Made by a program: the position numbers and the translations under genes. Of a DNA stretch of 64,000 bases, positions 17,113-24,759 are shown one piece after another. Location: assembly GCF_016863635.1 (NCBI RefSeq), contig NZ_BOPG01000006.1, positions 164,560 through 228,559 on the forward strand, read 5' to 3'. Positions within the stretch are counted from its first letter, which is position 1, and every line of letters begins with the position of its first letter. This DNA comes from Virgisporangium aurantiacum (GTDB taxonomy: Bacteria; Actinomycetota; Actinomycetes; Mycobacteriales; Micromonosporaceae). The notes beneath the pieces are model-generated. The model was not told where the DNA came from, made no database searches, and saw only the letters and a list, made by a program, of their open reading frames with translations.

Positions 17113-17865
17113 GTGAGAAGGAACCTGTCCGCGATCGCGGTCACTCTCGGTATGGTCCTGCTGCCGTTGGCGGCGCCGTCCCCGGCCGCCGGCGCCCCTA
17201 CGGCCGAGCTGCTCTACCGGGGCGACCTGCGGGCGCCCGGCACCGTCGCCGACGGCAGCGGCCACGGCCTCGACGGCACGATCGAGACGGGTGGCGGCGG
17301 CACGGTGACCTCGGTGCGCGGCCCCCGCAACACCCGCTTCCTGCGGTTCCCCGGCGGGTCGTGCCCGGTCGCGCCGTGTCCCCAGGGAATCGTGCGCCCG
17401 GTCGACGGCGTCCCGCTGACGCCCGCCGACGCGATGTTCAGCTTCGGCGCCGACGTCCGGCTCACCGAACCGCCGCCCACGTCGGCCGGCATGAACGTGT
17501 TCCAGTTGGGAGCGGCGGCCGCGGGTCTGAGCCAGTGGAAGGTGCAGGTCGACGCCGGCCGGCCGTCATGCCGCTGGTCCGACGGAGCCGCCGTGGTGCT
17601 GCTGATCGCGGACGTCACGCTGTCGGTGGACACGTGGTACCGCATCCGGTGCACCCGGACGGGGACGCGGTTCGAGACGCGGGTCACCCGTCCCGCGACC
17701 GGCCGACCGGTGGTGCCGCCGGTCCGGCAGATGCTCGCCATGGGTCCGATCGTGCCGACCGGGTCGCCCGTGATCGGCGGCAAACGGATCAACGCCGCCC
17801 AGTCCGATGTCGACACCGACCAGTTCCACGGCGACCTCGACAACCTCTACTTCTGGAAGGCCTGA
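17113..17865 (+). CDS. Secreted concanavalin/LamG-like protein
   Basis: 250 residues from GTG at 17113. Sec signal peptide RRNLSAIAVTLGMVLLPLAA with AGA cleavage near residue 28. The mature part shows LamG-like features (ADGSGHGLDGTIE, FSFGADVRL, QFHGDLDNLYFW). No catalytic residues are apparent. Probably an extracellular carbohydrate or polymer binder. Lone gene between the antitoxin-like gene and a convergent hypothetical gene. Confidence 0.75.
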   Translation: MRRNLSAIAVTLGMVLLPLAAPSPAAGAPTAELLYRGDLRAPGTVADGSGHGLDGTIETGGGGTVTSVRGPRNTRFLRFPGGSCPVAPCPQGIVRPVDGVPLTPADAMFSFGADVRLTEPPPTSAGMNVFQLGAAAAGLSQWKVQVDAGRPSCRWSDGAAVVLLIADVTLSVDTWYRIRCTRTGTRFETRVTRPATGRPVVPPVRQMLAMGPIVPTGSPVIGGKRINAAQSDVDTDQFHGDLDNLYFWKA

Positions 17866-18330
17866 CTAGGCGAGGTCGTCGGCGGCATCGGCCAGGCACT
17901 GGGCCACCTTGGCCCACACGATCTGCCGCCACGGCGCCCCCTGGCCGGCCACGGCCGCCGCGTCGAAGAGGTCGCTGAGCTGACGCGTCAGCACGACCAC
18001 GTTGGTGCGTAAGGGTTCGCCGTTCTCGTCCACCGGATCGATCGGCGGCACGTTGGCCGTGACCAGGTCGACCGGGTCGCGGAGGCCGGCCTGCAGTTCA
18101 CGGTCGGCTTCCGCGAGCGTCGACGCGAACTGGTCCCAGCCGACGCGGGAGTCGTGCCCGCGCGGGGCGTTCACCCCGGCGTGGATGGCGAGCAGGAGTG
18201 CCTGCCGAGGCCCGACATCGTCGGGATCGGTCGCCACGGCGACCTCGGCGCTCACCTGGCTGAGGAGCACCAGAAAGCTGTTCATGCCGGGCACTGTGAC
18301 CCCGATCGGACGATTCGGCAACTCAGCCAC
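17866..18330 (-). CDS. Hypothetical protein
   Basis: 154 residues from GTG at 18330, or 139 from ATG at 18285. Neither start has a clear ribosome site. The sequence is soluble and mostly helical, with no recognised motif. It abuts the stop of the LamG-like gene. No function assigned. Confidence 0.6.
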   Translation of the reverse strand: MAELPNRPIGVTVPGMNSFLVLLSQVSAEVAVATDPDDVGPRQALLLAIHAGVNAPRGHDSRVGWDQFASTLAEADRELQAGLRDPVDLVTANVPPIDPVDENGEPLRTNVVVLTRQLSDLFDAAAVAGQGAPWRQIVWAKVAQCLADAADDLA

Positions 18331-18492
18331 CCGATTCGTTACCTGTCCACAGTGGACGCCCGATGTCGGGTCGACCGGACACCCGCGCCCTTCACCGGAA
18401 GGCGGGGCTGGCGGGCCGTCGGCCGGAAAATATCAACCGAGCACGATGAACCGACGCCCGAACGTAGGGTGATCGTCAAAACACGTATCGCA

Positions 18493-19131
18493 ATGATGAC
18501 GCGTGTGACGAACGCATACGGCGAGACCGCCCACGACCACCAGACCACCACACACCAGTTTCCGATCAGCCCGGCGCCGACAGGCCTGCCGATCAGCCCG
18601 GCGCCGATGGGACCGCCGCCCGCACCGGTGCCGCCTCCACCGGGGCCATCCCGTCGTGGCGTGCCGCTGCCTCTTGCGATCGGAGGCGGGATCGCCGCGG
18701 TGCTCGTCTCGTGTTTCGCCGGTGTCGGAATCGGCGCCGCGGGAAGCCAGAACACATCGGCCAAGGCGACGTCCGCGACACCGTCCCCCGCCGGGAACAC
18801 GGTCACGGAGACGGTGACCGCCTCCGCGGCCGCACCGGCACCAGCCACCTCGACCGTCACCGTTACTGCCGCGCCGCCCGCGAACGCCGCGCCACCGGCC
18901 GGCGCCGGCGCGACGATCGAGGAGGGCACCTACTCCGTCGGCGTCGACATTCAGCCGGGAACGTACCGGGCCATCGGCGCGGGCTCCGACTGCTACTGGG
19001 CGATCACCAAGTCCGGCACCAACGGCTCCGACATCATCGACAACCACATTGGCGGCGGGAACCTGACCGTGACGCTGAAAGCGGGCCAGGACTTCACCTC
19101 GCAGCGGTGCGGCACCTGGTCCAAGAAGTAG
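18493..19131 (+). CDS. Membrane-anchored protein with extracytoplasmic GTY/PGTY domain
   Basis: About 212 residues from ATG 18493 (a GTG at 18469 is possible). A Pro-rich cytosolic N-terminus with a duplicated PISPAP unit precedes one TM segment (PLPLAIGGGIAAVLVSCFAGVG). A Thr/Ala/Pro-rich linker follows, then a C-terminal domain with EGTYSVGVDIQPGTYRA and two cysteines (SDCYW and QRCGTW). That domain recurs at the C-termini of actinobacterial surface proteins; its ligand is unknown to me. Confidence 0.75.
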   Translation: MMTRVTNAYGETAHDHQTTTHQFPISPAPTGLPISPAPMGPPPAPVPPPPGPSRRGVPLPLAIGGGIAAVLVSCFAGVGIGAAGSQNTSAKATSATPSPAGNTVTETVTASAAAPAPATSTVTVTAAPPANAAPPAGAGATIEEGTYSVGVDIQPGTYRAIGAGSDCYWAITKSGTNGSDIIDNHIGGGNLTVTLKAGQDFTSQRCGTWSKK

Positions 19132-19141
19132 ACCCCTGCGA

Positions 19142-19705
19142 TCAGGTGCGGCACTCGTGTTGTCGCATCCGTAGGTAGCCATCGCCGTCGACGGGTTCCT
19201 GGTGTCCGCAGTGTTGGCATGTCAGGGCGCCGGTGTCGGGTTCGTCGGCGACGGGGCGCAGGCTGTGGGGACGGGCGGTGCGGCGGACGCCGGGGCCGCT
19301 GATCCCGGTCTCGGTCATCAGCAGCAGGCTGAACGCGGCCAGCAGGGCCAGGCCGAGCATCAGGGACCACACGCCGGGCGGGTCTTCGCCCCGGGCGACC
19401 GGCTGGTCGTTGCCGAACATCAGCACCAGGCCCCACACCGCCGCGGCGGTGCTCGCCACGGCCAGCAGTATCCACAGGGTCCAGCGGAGGCGAGCGGCGA
19501 GCACGCTCAGGACCTGGTAGGAGACGCGGTGGCCGCAGGTACGGCAGGAGATCGTGGTCTTCGCCGAGTACACGGCGCCCGGGGGCCGGGTGAGTTGGAG
19601 GGCCTGGGTGCGGTAGCGGTCGGTCCGGAGGGGGCCCTGGTGGCTGCTGTCGAGATAGTGAAACAGCTTTACATCGACGATCCGCTCCGCCCACACTCTG
19701 CCCAC
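19142..19705 (-). CDS. Membrane protein with zinc-ribbon-like ends
   Basis: About 187 residues, start uncertain; GTG at 19705 lies 7 nt after a TACGAT -10-like box, suggesting a leaderless mRNA. CRTCGH near the middle and CQHCGH near the C-terminus are CxxC pairs. Two TM segments follow the first (TLWILLAVASTAAAVWGLVLMF; SLMLGLALLAAFSLLLM). Function not recognised. Confidence 0.6.
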   Translation of the reverse strand: MGRVWAERIVDVKLFHYLDSSHQGPLRTDRYRTQALQLTRPPGAVYSAKTTISCRTCGHRVSYQVLSVLAARLRWTLWILLAVASTAAAVWGLVLMFGNDQPVARGEDPPGVWSLMLGLALLAAFSLLLMTETGISGPGVRRTARPHSLRPVADEPDTGALTCQHCGHQEPVDGDGYLRMRQHECRT

Positions 19706-19730
19706 AGCGACAATCGTAGATGGGGCATAG
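19706..19730. promoter_or_regulatory. 25-bp divergent promoter region
   Basis: Only 25 bp separate divergent GTG starts at 19705 and 19731. ATCGTA (19713-19718), read on the minus strand as TACGAT, is 7 nt from the minus GTG. TAGAT (19717-19721) is 9 nt from the plus GTG. The two -10 candidates overlap, so the genes may be transcribed leaderless and in mutual exclusion. Confidence 0.4.
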
Positions 19731-20852
19731 GTGGTCGAGGGTTTCACGCACGAGCGGTTCGCGCGGGTGCGGGCCGCGTTCGAGCACAGTTTCACGAGCG
19801 GTGCCGACGTCGGTGCGTCGTTCTGTGTGACCGTCGACGGCGAGACGGTCGTGGACCTGTGGGGCGGTTTCGCCGACGCCGACCGCACGCGGCCGTGGGA
19901 GCGCGACACGATCGTCAACGTCTACTCGTCCACCAAGACCATGACGGCGCTCACCGCCCTGTTGCTGGCCGACCGTGGCGACCTCGACTTCGACGCGCCG
20001 GTGGCCCGGTACTGGCCCGAGTTCGCGGCCAACGGCAAGGACGCCGTGAAGGTCAGCCACCTGATGAGCCACTCGTCGGGGCTGGCCGCCTGGTCGGCGC
20101 CGATCGAGGCGACCGACCTGTACGACTGGGACAAGGTCACCGCCCTCCTGGCCGCGCAGGCGCCGGACTGGGAACCGGGCACGGCGTCGGGCTACCACGT
20201 GCTGACGCAGGGGTACCTGATCGGCGAGGTCGTCCGCCGCATCACCGGCCGCTCGCTGGGCACGGTGTTCCGCGAGGAAATCGCCGACCCGATGAGCGCC
20301 GACTTCCACATCGGCCTCCCCGAGTCCGAGGACGCCCGCGTGGCCGACCTGATTCCCCCACCGGACCACCCACCCGACGGATCTGCGCAGACGCGGTTAC
20401 AGCAAAACGCGTCAAATAATCCCTTGGTGAATGTGGCCGCAACCCGGACCCGGGCCTGGCGCGGCGCGGAGATCCCCGCTGCCGGTGGAACCGGAAATGC
20501 CCGCTCGATGGCCGAGATTCACGCCATTCTCGCCAATGGCGGGGTTGCCGATGGCCGCCGATTCATGTCCGGGGCGGGGTGCCGCCGGGCGCTGGAACCG
20601 CAGGTGGACGGGCGGGACCTGGTTCTCGACATGAACCTGCGGTTCGGGTTGGGTTTCGCCGTCTCGGACGGAATCATGCCCAATCCCAACACCATGTATT
20701 GGGGCGGGCTGGGCGGATCGCTGGTAATAATCGATTTGGACGCGAGAACGACGATCGCCTATGCGATGAACCGGATGGGCGGGGCCACTACGGGAGACCT
20801 GCGCGGGTTCGCGATGGCGATGGCGGTATGGAAGGCGCAGGGCCTGCTCTAG
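19731..20852 (+). CDS. Serine beta-lactamase-like esterase (class C family)
   Basis: 373 residues from GTG at 19731. SSTKT (SXXK) provides the nucleophilic Ser and Lys, with the tyrosine in SGYHV, as in EstB-type esterases. No signal peptide is seen, so it is cytosolic and likely an esterase or amidase. The nucleotide composition around 20390-20830 is visibly lower in GC third positions (AATAATCCCTTGG), hinting at a foreign or relaxed segment, though the frame stays intact. Confidence 0.88.
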   Translation: MVEGFTHERFARVRAAFEHSFTSGADVGASFCVTVDGETVVDLWGGFADADRTRPWERDTIVNVYSSTKTMTALTALLLADRGDLDFDAPVARYWPEFAANGKDAVKVSHLMSHSSGLAAWSAPIEATDLYDWDKVTALLAAQAPDWEPGTASGYHVLTQGYLIGEVVRRITGRSLGTVFREEIADPMSADFHIGLPESEDARVADLIPPPDHPPDGSAQTRLQQNASNNPLVNVAATRTRAWRGAEIPAAGGTGNARSMAEIHAILANGGVADGRRFMSGAGCRRALEPQVDGRDLVLDMNLRFGLGFAVSDGIMPNPNTMYWGGLGGSLVIIDLDARTTIAYAMNRMGGATTGDLRGFAMAMAVWKAQGLL

Positions 20853-20900
20853 CTTATGTACACTGGCGCCGCTCGATTTCTTGACGGGACAGGAGCGGAC

Positions 20901-21563
20901 ATGCCGGCGTGGTCCAGGATGCCGTTCGACGAGGCCGACGCCGCGCTGGATCTGAGCGAACTCGAGTTCGACGTCGACTTCGACACGGCGTACGTCAACA
21001 CCGGCTCCGTCCACGTCGGCGGCGACTGGAGCGGCGGCGACCTGTTCCGCCGGTGCGGGCTCGACCCGGACGGCCGCTACCTCGGCGAACTCACCGCGTT
21101 CGTGATCGACGGCGACCTCACCGTCGACGGCACCCTGGACCTCGATGCGGGCGCCAAGGAAAGCTTCGCGTTGATCGTGACCGGCACCCTGCGAGCCCAG
21201 GTCCTCACCCTCGACGCGACGATGCTGTTCGTCGTCAACGGCGCCCAGGTGTCCCGCCTGATCGACTTCACGACCACCGACGGAACACTGTCGATCGCCG
21301 GAACCACCGACTGCCCCCTGCTCATCTGCGACGAGGGCGACCTGAACCTGCACAGCACCGGCTACATCGTGTGCCGCGTCCACGAAAGCCGGTTCGACGG
21401 CGGAGGCCCCGCCCCCGAGCCGACGATCACCTTGAGCCGGGCCGAGGTGCCGGCACTTCTGCTCGACGGCCTGTACGACGAGAACCGTTGGGTGGACGCG
21501 GAGCGGGCGGTGAGCTGGGCACGAGCGGGGCGACCGCTGCTGCGACCAGTCATCGGCACATAG
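20901..21563 (+). CDS. Hypothetical beta-rich protein
   Basis: 220 residues from ATG at 20901 with AGGAG 7 nt upstream. The centre consists of successive short strands (AFVIDGDLTVDGTLDLDAG; ALIVTGTLRAQVLTLDATM), as in a left- or right-handed beta-helix such as polymer-forming or bactofilin-like proteins. The N-terminus is acidic. No motif is decisive. The reverse strand is also open across this gene, continuing the decayed toxin frame, but I read this as chance. Confidence 0.7.
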   Translation: MPAWSRMPFDEADAALDLSELEFDVDFDTAYVNTGSVHVGGDWSGGDLFRRCGLDPDGRYLGELTAFVIDGDLTVDGTLDLDAGAKESFALIVTGTLRAQVLTLDATMLFVVNGAQVSRLIDFTTTDGTLSIAGTTDCPLLICDEGDLNLHSTGYIVCRVHESRFDGGGPAPEPTITLSRAEVPALLLDGLYDENRWVDAERAVSWARAGRPLLRPVIGT

Positions 21564-21621
21564 CGACTTGTCACACCCGTCGGCTGCGCTGCCAATCCTT
21601 CCCGATACGCCGACCTCACGC

Positions 21622-22415
21622 CTATGCGACCCACGCCGCCCGCGACGGATCCCATCGCCCGACCGCCGTCCCCGCCAACACCGGGTCGAGAATCGTTTCA
21701 CCAGAGCCAACGCTGCTGGGTGTCGACCCAGCTCTCCCAAGTGGGGCACCTCGGTGGCCTTCGCCTCGTATCCGGCTGGCCATAAGGGACCTGGTGCGAC
21801 GAACTCCAGCGGTGGTCCGACACCGCGGCGCCCGGTCTCCGACAGCAGCGCACGCCGCAGTTCAGAGGCCGCTGGCCGCTGAGTTCGCGCGATCAGCACC
21901 ACGAGCGGGTATGCCCGATAGTCCACCCGGAGCAGACCGGGAATCTCCACCGCTACCAAGGGTGGTACAGCTTCCGGCGAAACGGTCATCGATTGCCCAG
22001 CGACCAGGTCGACCGAGAAAGCCGCGAATGGCCGCCCGCCAAGCCCGGCCACCACGGCAAACCGTCGGCCCTTACCGCCCACAAGCGGAGCCGCCGGCCC
22101 GATCTCGAACACGAAGAAGTCACCGACGTTGCACCTGGCAGCAGCACGAAAAGCCTGTTCCGCCTCGTCGAGATCCACAGCGGACTGCCAAGACAGGTCA
22201 ATGTCCTTGCTATGTCGCGCAACGTCCAACCTGGCTAGCAGCGCGGCGGCGCCCTTGAGCACCCAACGATCTGCGTCTGGCGCGCTGAATATCCGAGCCA
22301 ACAGCCGGTCGCAGGCGAACTGGCGATGCAATTCGGTCACCGTGAACGGAGATGAGGCAGCCAGGTTCTTCAGCCGGTTCGTCAGGGCCGCCCCGCAACG
22401 CCGCGGGCGATCCAT
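21622..22415 (-). pseudogene. Decayed AbiEii-type nucleotidyltransferase toxin
   Basis: Starts at ATG 22415 as a nucleotidyltransferase (WVLKGAAALLARL at 51-63, SKDIDL at 69-74). Two lesions are inferred from the family pattern. About 30 residues expected between VDYRAYPL and VLIARTQ (residues near 172) are missing in frame. At about 21688-21690 the family C-terminus (ALALVKRF, then LDPVLAGTAVGRWDPS) continues only after a -1 shift, ending at TAG 21622. Without the shift the frame runs on antisense into the next gene. The second Gly of the KGG motif is Ala. Probably a dead toxin gene. Confidence 0.65.
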
Positions 22416-22430
22416 ACGGAAATGATTCCT

Positions 22431-22526
22431 TCACTCGACATCACCCAGCAGTTGGTCAGCGAGCACCGTGCCATCGCTCACGTGGTACCGCCGCGCAAGT
22501 GGCGCCACCGACTTGGCGAGCCGTCG
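22431..22526 (-). pseudogene. Remnant of the partner gene of the decayed toxin
   Basis: A 31-codon frame ending TGA at 22431, just before the decayed toxin start, closed upstream by TAG at 22527. Its peptide includes VAPLARRYHVSDGTVLADQL, which looks like the C-terminus of a larger protein. No good start is visible. I infer that it is the tail of an upstream antitoxin partner whose 5' part was lost. Confidence 0.35.
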
Positions 22527-22540
22527 CTACCTCGTCACCT

Positions 22541-22563
22541 GGACGGTTGGACGGTTGGACGGT
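22541..22563. repeat. Short tandem repeat
   Basis: GGACGGTT repeated nearly three times in direct tandem (8-bp unit). It lies at the junction between the decayed toxin locus and the intact AbiE operon and may mark a deletion or recombination point. Confidence 0.7.
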
Positions 22564-22635
22564 GTCAAATTCGCAGCCAAGCAACTGAATCAGTAACCAA
22601 TGCCCCTGTTTGACACTTCGGAGAGGTGGTGTCAC
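22562..22635. promoter_or_regulatory. Candidate AbiEi operator region
   Basis: GTGTCAAA (22562-22569) is repeated inverted as TTTGACAC (22609-22616), and a third GTGTCA occurs near 22627. A perfect ACTGAATCAGT palindrome lies around 22584-22594. AbiEi antitoxins autoregulate by binding inverted repeats in their promoters, so these are plausible sites before the antitoxin start at 22678. Confidence 0.4.
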
Positions 22636-22677
22636 TCTTACAGAGCAGTAACTGATCCGGATACAAAGGCGTGCATA

Positions 22678-23475
22678 ATGACACGGACGATCCCGCCTTC
22701 GATGGCCGGAATTCTTGAGGAGTTGGAACTCGAACAGCCCATGCTGGTCACTAGTGAGCAGCTTGGGCAACTCGTCGAGCGTTACGGCCTGCATACACCC
22801 ACCCGGATCGTCGCCGCGCGGCTGCGTGAGCGAGGCTGGCTGCTGCCCACCGGACAGCGCGGTGTCTGGGAGTTCGCGCCGGCTGCCGTGGCTGGCGCCT
22901 ACTCGCGCAACGACCCAGTCACGCCCCTACGGGCGTTCCTCGCCCAGAAGCCGGCTGCGCGCTGCGCGCTGACTTTCCAGGCCGCAGCCTGGGCGCACGG
23001 CATCGCCGACCGTGCACCGACCCACATCGAGGTTGCCGCAGCCACGCCTGAGCTCGCCCGTCAGCTGCCCGCCAGCATCGCCGCATCCGTGTTCGATCCC
23101 CGCCTCGATTTCCAGCACCTGCGCGGTGTGCCCGTACTCGCCCCAGAGAGCCTGCTTGTGCATATGACGGCGCGTCCCCGCGCGGTCCGCTCCTGGACGA
23201 GCACGCTCGAGTGGCTCCCGGACCTTGCCGCCGAGCTGTCCTGGGAGCAGCTGTCCCGCGAGCTCGCCGACCGATCTGCTGCAATCCGCGCCCGCACGGG
23301 TTACCTGATCCAGGGAATGCGGCCCGATCTAGCCGGCGCAGTCCGAGAGCTCGGCCCGCCGCACGGCAAGACCTGGTTCGGCCCGCGCGCGCCTCTACGC
23401 CGCCACGACAACGCCTGGCAGGTCGCCGACACGAGCCTCCCCTTCGACCCACGCACCCTAGGAGCGGTCGCATGA
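22678..23475 (+). CDS. AbiEi-family antitoxin (type IV TA)
   Basis: 265 residues. N-terminal winged helix (EELELEQPMLVTSEQLGQLV, then LHTPTRIVAARLRERGWLL) followed by the antitoxin domain (PAARCALTFQAAAWAHGI). These proteins repress their own promoter and counter the AbiEii toxin without direct binding. The stop overlaps the toxin start (ATGA), so both are made together. The weak SD and AT-richer upstream DNA are compatible with acquired DNA. Confidence 0.85.
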   Translation: MTRTIPPSMAGILEELELEQPMLVTSEQLGQLVERYGLHTPTRIVAARLRERGWLLPTGQRGVWEFAPAAVAGAYSRNDPVTPLRAFLAQKPAARCALTFQAAAWAHGIADRAPTHIEVAAATPELARQLPASIAASVFDPRLDFQHLRGVPVLAPESLLVHMTARPRAVRSWTSTLEWLPDLAAELSWEQLSRELADRSAAIRARTGYLIQGMRPDLAGAVRELGPPHGKTWFGPRAPLRRHDNAWQVADTSLPFDPRTLGAVA

Positions 23476-24443
23476 GCGGCGTCGCCCTCACCGTCGGGCA
23501 CATTGCCCGGCACACACCGCGCGGCGCCGGCGCCCAGGGCCGGGACGCCGCAATCGTCGACATCGCCCAAGACTTGCTGCTGCGTCACTTGCAAGGCACG
23601 AACGTGCTGAACGCGCTGGCGTTCAAAGGCGGAACCGCACTGCGCAAGCTCTACGCCGGCAATGCAGGTCGATTCTCCCTCGACCTTGACTTCTCCAGCA
23701 CCGATATCGGCGCCAATCCCGACGACGCACTCACCGACCTGATCGCCGCGATCGACGGCCTCGTGGTCGGCCCGTTCCGCTACGGCGTCATCGAGCGGCG
23801 CAGCAAGTGGACGCTCACCTACGATCATTCGTTCGGCGGTGACACTGGCGCCCTGCAGAGCAAACTCGACCTGAACCCGCCGCCCTGGCTGCCGCCCGTG
23901 CGGCGCGGATGGCAGCCCCTGCCCGTCCACATCCGATACGGACCGCCCGCTCTGCCTGAGTTGCAGGTTATCCGCCTCGAAGAGAACATCGCTGAGAAGA
24001 TCGCCCGCCTGAACCGCGCCACCCCCGCCCGCGACATGTACGACCTGCGCTGGGTGATGACCAACACCCGCGTCACCGGCGCGCTGGATCACGCCCTGAT
24101 CCGGCGCCTCGCGGTCTTGAAGATTTGGGTCGACGCCAACGGGGTCCACGCTGGCGACACGTTCTGGAAGCCCGGCCACGAAGGTCCAGCCTTCGACCCC
24201 GAGAGATGGCTACGCGATCGCGGCGTCGGCGAGTTCGACGAGGAGGACATCGGCGCACTTGCCGTTCCCGTCCCAACCGCTGGTGAACTATCCGATGCGC
24301 TGCGCATCCACTTCCGGTTCCTCGCTGACCTCGACGACGATGAGCGCACTCTCGCTCAGGCGCGCGAGCAGGACCGGCCTCTCGCGCTACATGTCCTGGC
24401 CGCGCTGCCTGGCGGGCGGCTGGCTAACGCTGGACTGTACTGA
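23472..24443 (+). CDS. AbiEii-family nucleotidyltransferase toxin (type IV TA)
   Basis: 323 residues. The DNA polymerase beta-type core is intact: FKGGTALRKLY at 51-61 and SLDLDFS with Asp71/Asp73 as metal ligands. EENIAEKIARL and RDMYDLRW are the downstream motifs of the family. Members transfer nucleotides to RNA targets such as tRNA and stop growth, giving phage defence or plasmid stability. Unlike the decayed copy on the other side, all motifs are present. It is followed by a terminator and the initiator tRNA gene. Confidence 0.88.
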   Translation: MSGVALTVGHIARHTPRGAGAQGRDAAIVDIAQDLLLRHLQGTNVLNALAFKGGTALRKLYAGNAGRFSLDLDFSSTDIGANPDDALTDLIAAIDGLVVGPFRYGVIERRSKWTLTYDHSFGGDTGALQSKLDLNPPPWLPPVRRGWQPLPVHIRYGPPALPELQVIRLEENIAEKIARLNRATPARDMYDLRWVMTNTRVTGALDHALIRRLAVLKIWVDANGVHAGDTFWKPGHEGPAFDPERWLRDRGVGEFDEEDIGALAVPVPTAGELSDALRIHFRFLADLDDDERTLAQAREQDRPLALHVLAALPGGRLANAGLY

Positions 24444-24527
24444 CTCGTGGAGCACGAGCCGGATCCCGAATTCGCCTGCCCACCCCGGAGAAGCGCCGTC
24501 TCGCGCTATTTGAACGCGAGAAACGAA

Positions 24528-24557
24528 AGAGGCCCCACTCGATTGAGTAGGGCCTCT
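24528..24557. terminator. Terminator between AbiEii and the initiator tRNA gene
   Basis: AGAGGCCC (24528-24535) pairs with GGGCCTCT (24550-24557), extended by ACTC/GAGT around a GATT loop. It stands between the convergent toxin gene and the tRNA, and probably ends both transcripts. Confidence 0.8.
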
Positions 24558-24573
24558 GACCTGCACTTCTTTG

Positions 24574-24647
24574 TAGCGGGGACAGGATTTGAACCTGTGA
24601 CCTCTGGGTTATGAGCCCAGCGAGCTACCGAGCTGCTCCACCCCGCG
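24574..24647 (-). tRNA. Initiator tRNA-fMet (CAT)
   Basis: 74 nt without encoded CCA. The 5' end CGCGGGGTGGAG and 3' end CCCCGCTA give an acceptor stem with an unpaired first position (C1:U72), the hallmark of initiator tRNA. The anticodon CAT is in GGGCTCATAACCC, with three G-C pairs at the anticodon stem base, also typical of initiators. The T-arm reads GGTTCAAATCC. Its 3' end faces the AbiE patch. Confidence 0.95.
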
Positions 24648-24759
24648 TCGCTTCGATAACTCTAGCGCACCGCCAGATCAACGCCAAACCGGCCTCGCCA
24701 CGTACGTGAGCGGACCGCCTGGACCCCCGGAACACATGTCCAGGGGTCCAGGACCAGGA

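Noticed and set aside
20412..22415. A 667-codon frame running from the AbiEii-like start antisense through two other genes
   Set aside because: Family similarity stops near 21690. Beyond it the frame is the reverse of the gene at 20901-21563, which has its own ribosome site.
22541..22563. Possible start of a CRISPR array
   Set aside because: The unit is 8 bp in direct tandem with no spacers. No CRISPR-like repeat-spacer pattern or cas gene was seen anywhere.
20901..24647. Prophage or integrated plasmid at tRNA-fMet
   Set aside because: No integrase, excisionase, structural gene or repeated tRNA 3' end (attR) was found.
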